NCBI GenBank assembly: GCA_903909815.1
Contig: CAIVXG010000031.1
Span: 1-32,570, forward strand
Length of the DNA stretch: 32,570 nt
Reading direction: 5' to 3'
From: an uncultured beta proteobacterium
Lineage (GTDB): Bacteria > Pseudomonadota > Gammaproteobacteria > Burkholderiales > Burkholderiaceae_C
In this document: in pieces, positions 27,777 to 32,570 of the stretch
Position numbering within the stretch: position 1 is the first letter of the stretch
Layout: every line of letters starts with the position of its first letter
Notes under the pieces: generated by a model
Seen by the model: the letters and a program-made list of their open reading frames with translations, nothing else
Told to the model about the DNA's origin: nothing
The model's database searches: none
Position numbers and translations under genes: made by a program

Positions 27777-28436
27777 ATGAAGAAACCAATCCTTTTGTCC
27801 GTCGCCATGCTTTTTGCCGGTCTGTGCTCCGCACAGGATGTTGGACGCGTGCTTTTTTCTACCCCGGTGGTGCAGCAGGTGGCGGTACAGCGCCAGGTCT
27901 GCGCTGTGGGTCAGGCGCAAGTACGACAGCCCAATTCCGGCGTCGGAGCCTTGGCGGGCGCCATCGCCGGCGGCGCGGTGGGCAATGCTCTGGGCCACGG
28001 TCCGGGCCAGGCTGCGGCCACCGTACTGGGAGCCATGGCGGGCGCCGCCATGGGTAACAACATCGAGAGTTCGACCAATACGCAGGTCCAAGACGTGCAG
28101 CGTTGCCAGATGCAGACTTTTTATGAGAATGCCACCATTGGCTATAACGTTGTCTACGAATTTGCGGGCAAGCAGTACTCGGTGCAGATGGCCAGTGACC
28201 CGGGTGCCAGCATTCGCCTGCAGGTATCTCCTGTGGAGGTAGGCGCACAGGCGCCTGCAGGCGTGAGCGCTGACTCTGGCGCGCAAGCCGTGTATCTGCC
28301 ACCCGCCACCGTTGTCATGACTCCTGCCACGGCCTATCCCGGCTACTACTACCCGCCTTACTACCCGCCGTATTTTCCACTGATGGGACTGTCGCTGCGG
28401 TTTGGATTCGGGGGCGGTGGTCACCGCTGGCACTGA
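27777..28436 (+). CDS. glycine-zipper envelope protein
   Basis: A 219-residue exported protein. The signal peptide MKKPILLSVAMLFAGLCSA is probably cleaved before Gln20. Residues 55-95 form a glycine-zipper segment (GALAGAIAGGAVGNALGHGPG and on to GAMAGAAMGNN) like the 17-kDa surface antigen/RcpA-type proteins of the outer envelope. The middle (YNVVYEFAGKQYSVQM) looks like a small beta domain common to the group. The tail is rich in Tyr and Pro (YYYPPYYPPYFP), then Gly. An AGGATGAG ribosome site is present. Function is probably structural; nothing more specific is visible. Confidence 0.8.
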   Translation: MKKPILLSVAMLFAGLCSAQDVGRVLFSTPVVQQVAVQRQVCAVGQAQVRQPNSGVGALAGAIAGGAVGNALGHGPGQAAATVLGAMAGAAMGNNIESSTNTQVQDVQRCQMQTFYENATIGYNVVYEFAGKQYSVQMASDPGASIRLQVSPVEVGAQAPAGVSADSGAQAVYLPPATVVMTPATAYPGYYYPPYYPPYFPLMGLSLRFGFGGGGHRWH

Positions 28437-28554
28437 AGATTGCCGGCCGTTTGAGGCTTGGGCCATTGCCGGATTGGAAGGCATAGGCGCAGGCTTTGAC
28501 CGGCGCGTCAGGCTATCGCGGGGCAGTCACACTGGCCGTTGATAATGGTGGCCC

Positions 28555-30312
28555 ATGGACAGTCGAAATTCATCAGCGCGCAGCCCGAGTTGGAGCACCT
28601 ACTTTCCAAGGCAGGTGGTGTACGCGGGCGGCAACCGTTGGGATTTGGCCTTGCTGCCCATCGCCCTTTCTGTACTGGTGCTGCTCGCCTATGGCGCGCG
28701 CCAGATGTCCACGCCCTACGAGCTGGGTACCGAGTTGTTGATTTCTCTCGATGTCACGTCTCTGCCCTACTACCTGCTTCGCACAACGCTGCGCATGTTC
28801 ATGGCGCTGGCGGCGTCTCTCGTGTTCAGCATCGTGTTTGCGGTGTTGGCAACGAAATATCGGGCCGCAGAGAAACTGCTGATCCCGTTACTGGATGTAC
28901 TCCAGTCGATTCCCATCCTGGGTTTCTTGTCGATCACTGTTACGGGGTTCATCGCGTTGTTTCCGGGCAACCTCTTTGGCGTGGAATGCGCCGCCATCTT
29001 TGCCATCTTCACCTCGCAGGCCTGGAATATGGCGTTCAGCTTGTACCAGTCCCTCAAGACCGTACCCGCAGAGTTGCGGGAAGCGTCCGAGGTTTTCCAC
29101 TTGTCTGCATGGCAAAAATTCTGGCGCCTGGAGCTGCCGTTTGCCATGCCGGCACTGCTCTGGAACATGATGATGTCGATGTCGGGCGGGTGGTTCTTCG
29201 TGGTGGCATCGGAGGCGATTTCCGTCTCCAACCAGAGCATCAAGCTGCCCGGCATCGGCTCCTATATTGCGGTGGCGATCGAGGCCAAGAACCTGGGCGC
29301 CATCGGCTTGGCGGTGGCGGCCATGCTGATCGCCATCCTGCTCTATGACCAGTTGTTCTTCCGTCCCTTGCTGGCCTGGGCCGACAAGTTCCGGTTTGAG
29401 GAGACCGGTGGTGGTCCGGGTCAGGACTCCTGGCTGCTGACATGGCTGCGCCGCACTGAGCGCCTGAAGAACCTTTCGCAGCTCTTCACCCGACCATTGG
29501 ACCGTTCCATCGTGCTGTTGCGCCGACCCTTTGATGGCACCTCCATCCGCTCGCGCGGCACCGAGCCTTCGCTCAACTTCACCCGTGCCTGGGACGCGGT
29601 CCTGGCCGCGCTCGTGATGTTTGCCTTATGGCAACTCATCACCTTCATCCATACCGGTGTGGGGCTGGCCGAAGTGGGCCATGTGTTCCTGCTGGGCTTT
29701 TATACGTTTGTGCGGGTGATGCTGCTGATCGCGCTGGCGGCACTGATATGGGTTCCTATCGGTATCTGGGTCGGCATGAACCCGGCGATCTCCGGTCGAA
29801 TCCAGGCGCTGGCACAGTTTCTCGCCGCATTTCCGGCGAATCTGATGTTCCCGGTGTTCGTTCTTGCCATCGTGCATTTTCATTTGAACCCCGACATCTG
29901 GCTCTCGCCGTTGATGATTCTGGGAACACAGTGGTACCTGCTGTTCAACGTCATTGCAGGGGCTTCGACCATTCCCACGGAGCTGCGCTACGCTGCCCAG
30001 AATCTGGGGCTCAAGGGCATGCTCAAGTGGCGCCGCTACCTGCTGCCGGCCGTGTTTCCCAGCTTCGTGACCGGTGCCATCACAGCCAGCGGAGGCTCGT
30101 GGAACGCCAGCATCGTCGCCGAATACGTGAGCTGGGGCGACACCACGGTGCAAGCCCACGGCATCGGCAGTTACATCGCGCAGATGACCGCCAGCGGGGA
30201 CTTCCCGCGCATCGCTTTGGGCATAGGGGTGATGTGCATTTACGTGATGCTGCTCAACCATCTGGTCTGGCGTCGGCTCTATCGGATGACCGAAGACCGC
30301 ATGCATTTCTAA
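28555..30312 (+). CDS. double-length ABC importer permease (NitT/TauT-related)
   Basis: A 585-residue membrane protein that is a tandem fusion of two BPD-type permease domains. The first spans about residues 20-275, with an EAA loop around REASEVFHLSAWQKFWRLELP. The second spans about 340-585, with AAQNLGLKGMLKWRRYLLPAVFP. The two are joined by a polar linker of about 70 residues. Each half matches nitrate/sulfonate/bicarbonate-type permeases, so the product should form the whole transmembrane channel alone. It ends seven bases before the ATPase gene. No binding-protein gene is adjacent, so the substrate is unknown. Confidence 0.9.
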   Translation: MDSRNSSARSPSWSTYFPRQVVYAGGNRWDLALLPIALSVLVLLAYGARQMSTPYELGTELLISLDVTSLPYYLLRTTLRMFMALAASLVFSIVFAVLATKYRAAEKLLIPLLDVLQSIPILGFLSITVTGFIALFPGNLFGVECAAIFAIFTSQAWNMAFSLYQSLKTVPAELREASEVFHLSAWQKFWRLELPFAMPALLWNMMMSMSGGWFFVVASEAISVSNQSIKLPGIGSYIAVAIEAKNLGAIGLAVAAMLIAILLYDQLFFRPLLAWADKFRFEETGGGPGQDSWLLTWLRRTERLKNLSQLFTRPLDRSIVLLRRPFDGTSIRSRGTEPSLNFTRAWDAVLAALVMFALWQLITFIHTGVGLAEVGHVFLLGFYTFVRVMLLIALAALIWVPIGIWVGMNPAISGRIQALAQFLAAFPANLMFPVFVLAIVHFHLNPDIWLSPLMILGTQWYLLFNVIAGASTIPTELRYAAQNLGLKGMLKWRRYLLPAVFPSFVTGAITASGGSWNASIVAEYVSWGDTTVQAHGIGSYIAQMTASGDFPRIALGIGVMCIYVMLLNHLVWRRLYRMTEDRMHF

Positions 30313-30319
30313 GGAAGCC

Positions 30320-31630
30320 ATGTCTACGCCAATCGTTGAACTCAAAGCCGTGGGCAAATCCTTCAGCTCAGCCGATGGCTCGCCACGTACCGTCCTCGAC
30401 GGCGTGGACTTCACGCTGCGCGAGCGCGAGATCGTGGCCCTGCTGGGCCAATCCGGTTCGGGTAAGTCCACCCTATTGCGCATCATGGCCGGCCTGGTCA
30501 AAGCCGATAGCGGTGACGTCTATTACCGCGGCCAGCCGCTGTACGGTCCGGCGCGTGGCATCAGCATGGTGTTCCAATCCTTTGCCCTGTTTCCCTGGTT
30601 GACCGTGCAGCAGAACATCGAGATCGGCCTGGAGGCGCGCGGCGTACCCGCAGCCGAACGCGAACAACGAGCCGAGCGCGCCATCGACCTGATCGGCCTG
30701 TCGGGCTTCGAGGGTGCGTTGCCACGCGAACTCTCGGGCGGCATGCGCCAGCGTGTGGGCATTGCGCGTGCCCTGGTGGTCGAGCCCGACGTGCTACTGA
30801 TGGATGAGGCCTTCTCCTCCCTGGACGTGCTCACGGGCGAGCGTTTGCGCGACGACATTCTGGAGTTGTGGGAGGACACGCAAATCCCGACCAAGGCGAT
30901 TCTGGTGGTGTCGCACAACATCGAGGAGGCCGTGATGATGGCCGACCGAGTGCTGATTTTCGCGAGCGATCCGGGCCGCGTGAAGTACCAGATGGTGGTG
31001 GGGCTGCCCCGGCCGCGCGACGCCGACAGCCCAGAAGTGAGGGCTCTGGTGGATGAGATTTACGCCGTCATGACGGCAGGTCGCGTGCGTGCTGTCAAGG
31101 CCACTGGCGAACCCGAGCGCCTGCGGCTGGACGAACGGCTGCCGGAGGCCGACATCGGGCGCATGGAGGGCTTGCTGGAGCTGTTGCTGGAGGACCCGTT
31201 CCTGGGACGTGCGGACCTGCCGCGGCTGGGCGAAGAGTCCGAGCTCACCGACGAAGAGCTGCTGCCCGTAGCCGAAGCATTAGCGCTGCTGGACCTGGCC
31301 CAGCTCGCTGCTGGCGACCTGTCGATCACGGCGCTGGGCGAACGCTATGTTGCGGCTGAAAATCCGCAGCGGCAAAAGATGTTCTCCGAGCAACTGCTGG
31401 GGCGCGTGCCGCTGGCTGCCCACATTCGGCACAGCTTGCTACAGGAGCCTGCGGGCGAGCTGCGTGAAGAACCCTTCCTCAATCTGCTGCGCGAAAGCCT
31501 GGACGCGGAAGAGGCCAAGCGCGTGTTGGACGTGGCAATCGAATGGGGACGCTATGCCGAGGCCTATGCCTATGACTACAACACCGGCATGATCCACCTG
31601 CCAGAAGACGAGCGCGCCAATTCGGATTGA
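30320..31630 (+). CDS. ABC importer ATP-binding protein with C-terminal AAA-associated domain
   Basis: A 436-residue ATPase. Residues 1-260 are a NitT/TauT-type ABC domain with Walker A GQSGSGKST (43-51), signature LSGGMRQRV, Walker B VLLMDEAFSSLD and switch VSHNIEEA. Residues from about 285 form an extra, acidic, mostly helical domain (RLPEADIGRMEGLLELL to EWGRYAEAYAYDYNTGMIHL) of the kind annotated as AAA-associated C-terminal. Its function is not established. It follows the fused permease with AAGGAAG before the ATG, so both are cotranscribed. Confidence 0.92.
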   Translation: MSTPIVELKAVGKSFSSADGSPRTVLDGVDFTLREREIVALLGQSGSGKSTLLRIMAGLVKADSGDVYYRGQPLYGPARGISMVFQSFALFPWLTVQQNIEIGLEARGVPAAEREQRAERAIDLIGLSGFEGALPRELSGGMRQRVGIARALVVEPDVLLMDEAFSSLDVLTGERLRDDILELWEDTQIPTKAILVVSHNIEEAVMMADRVLIFASDPGRVKYQMVVGLPRPRDADSPEVRALVDEIYAVMTAGRVRAVKATGEPERLRLDERLPEADIGRMEGLLELLLEDPFLGRADLPRLGEESELTDEELLPVAEALALLDLAQLAAGDLSITALGERYVAAENPQRQKMFSEQLLGRVPLAAHIRHSLLQEPAGELREEPFLNLLRESLDAEEAKRVLDVAIEWGRYAEAYAYDYNTGMIHLPEDERANSD

Positions 31631-31639
31631 ACGGCCGCG

Positions 31640-32008
31640 TCAGGCGAGTTTTTCGGCGCGTATTTGTGCCACAAGCTCGGCCAGCGCCGCATCGGTGTGC
31701 GTGCTTGAGAGAGCGTCGTCCAACTGCGCACGAATGAGCCGCTCCAGCGTCTTGGCCTGAGGCGTTACAGTGCCGAAGAAGCAGGGCCGGTCGCCCACCG
31801 CCATCAGCAGCGTAGGGAAGTCTTCCACGTCCAAGGGATGCAGCAGGTCAGCGTCGTCTTCCACGTCGACCCAAAGGAACCGGGCCTGAGGGAAAAGCGC
31901 CTGCACCTGCGAAAAGCGCTCGCGGTACTCCCGGCACACGCCACACCATTCGGCACACAGGCAGACGACGAGTAGCGAACGTTCGGGTGTGTTGCTTGGG
32001 TCGGGCAT
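31640..32008 (-). CDS. thioredoxin-family protein
   Basis: A 122-residue protein with the redox motif WCGVC (Cys22, Cys25) in CAEWCGVCREY and a cis-proline in VEDFPTLL. It has no signal peptide, so a cytoplasmic thiol-disulfide role is likely. Two further Cys (16 and 18) precede the active site, which is unusual. The frame is open to 32242, but MPDPSNTPER is taken as the start because the upstream part is not protein-like. It converges on the ABC importer operon nine bases away; linkage with that system is not implied. Confidence 0.85.
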   Translation of the reverse strand: MPDPSNTPERSLLVVCLCAEWCGVCREYRERFSQVQALFPQARFLWVDVEDDADLLHPLDVEDFPTLLMAVGDRPCFFGTVTPQAKTLERLIRAQLDDALSSTHTDAALAELVAQIRAEKLA

Positions 32009-32465
32009 ATGCCGATCATCGCAAATTTTTTCGCATTGCTGGCCGGCGCTCTGGAAATCTGGATCAATGCAGTCCTGTGCCGGTGAAAAATTCGCGCCGC
32101 AAACGGCCTGCCGCGATGCTGCAATTCGCGTCGTTAAACACGAATTGCCGTGGACCTGCCGCTCGCCGGCACTGACTGTGTGCCTGATCCAGACGGTCAT
32201 GATGTGTGTGACCGGTCGTTCGTTGCCATGGTGCTGTGCCAAGAGCCGCCCACCCCACGCAAAGTGCTCGCCAGATACTCGACATCAGTATTGACGCCAC
32301 TTGTGATCCTCTGAACCAGTTCGTCGGGACCACGAGCTGTGCCTTTGGGCGCTCATCCGTCAACGCAAAATTTGGACGTGAAACGCAGCCATGCCCGCGG
32401 CGCGGCTTCTTACGTCTATCCGGGTCAGCTCAGCTTAGGGGTTAGGTAATTACTAAAGTACCGTT
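32009..32465. other. stretch without a recognised gene
   Basis: About 450 bases between the thioredoxin gene and the promoter at the right edge. Open frames on both strands are short, lack ribosome sites and match nothing I know. The composition becomes AT-richer from about 32430. Confidence 0.5.
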
Positions 32466-32471
32466 TATAAT
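32442..32471 (+). promoter_or_regulatory. promoter of the right-edge gene, perfect -10
   Basis: A perfect TATAAT lies at 32466-32471. The best -35 is the weak TTAGGT at 32442-32447 (18-bp spacer). The spacer overlaps the palindrome GTAATTAC (32446-32453), which could be an operator. Confidence 0.55.
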
Positions 32472-32503
32472 GTCTTCATCCTGCACAATTGGAGTGACTG
32501 CGT

Positions 32504-32570
32504 ATGAAGACAAGCACACTGGAGCGCAACGGCGTGTCGGCGGAGATGGTGGAGTTGATTGGACGTCTGA
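32504..32570 (+). CDS. unidentified protein, N-terminal 22 codons (runs off the window)
   Basis: The frame starts at an ATG with GGAG nine bases upstream and a good promoter before it, and reads MKTSTLERNGVSAEMVELIG then RL before the window ends. This is too little to assign a family. The strong promoter and the AT-rich leader suggest an independently regulated gene, or the first gene of an acquired element. Confidence 0.6.
   Translation, partial: MKTSTLERNGVSAEMVELIGRL

Overview
The window is a GC-rich (roughly 60 %) bacterial chromosome segment, densely packed with genes. Gene content and protein style point to a betaproteobacterium, most likely order Burkholderiales. The signs are the KdsD-KdsC-LptC set divergent from a KefC-type antiporter with apt behind it, a type of PHA synthase, an orphan TRAP solute-binding protein, a YfhL-type ferredoxin, and a glycine-rich RRM protein. 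This placement is inferred from protein families, since no rRNA or other marker gene is present. I saw no tRNA, rRNA, CRISPR array, complete insertion sequence or prophage.

Left part (1-8708): the 3' end of a TolC-like outer-membrane channel gene is followed by two minus-strand genes, a BamE/SmpA-like lipoprotein and a short-chain dehydrogenase remnant. The remnant resembles acetoacetyl-CoA reductase with its catalytic middle deleted in frame. Next comes a plus-strand run of a PHA synthase, an HlyD-type adaptor, two ABC ATPases and two ABC-2 permeases, the last five coupled by overlaps or very short gaps. Together with TolC this is a YbhGFSR-like tripartite exporter with a polyester synthase gene inside the locus. 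A universal stress protein converges on it.

Middle part (8709-19312): a glycine-rich RNA-binding protein has a near-consensus promoter, a predicted leader of about 130 nt, and a strong terminator. The minus-strand kdsD-kdsC-lptC operon (Kdo and LPS transport) follows, ending at lptC without lptA or lptB. Divergent from it are a KefC-like cation/proton antiporter and apt. Then come an unnamed minus-strand protein, Xaa-Pro aminopeptidase (pepP), and NADP-malic enzyme (maeB) with a textbook terminator.

Right part (19313-32570): a secreted guanyl-specific ribonuclease gene (RNase Sa/barnase family) is followed by a barstar-family inhibitor gene, a compact toxin-immunity pair in visibly less GC-rich DNA. 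After it lie an orphan TRAP solute-binding protein, a 2[4Fe-4S] ferredoxin, a DppBCDF-type peptide importer lacking its binding protein, a glutathione S-transferase, and an AstE/aspartoacylase-like zinc hydrolase. A glycine-zipper envelope protein precedes an ABC importer built from a double-length permease and an ATPase with an extra C-terminal domain. A thioredoxin-like protein and the first 22 codons of an unidentified gene behind a perfect TATAAT box close the window.

The most notable items are the PHA-synthase/exporter locus with its hollowed-out reductase, the RNase-barstar pair, the long-leader RRM gene, and the fused-permease ABC system. All functions are inferred from visible motifs; no database search was run.
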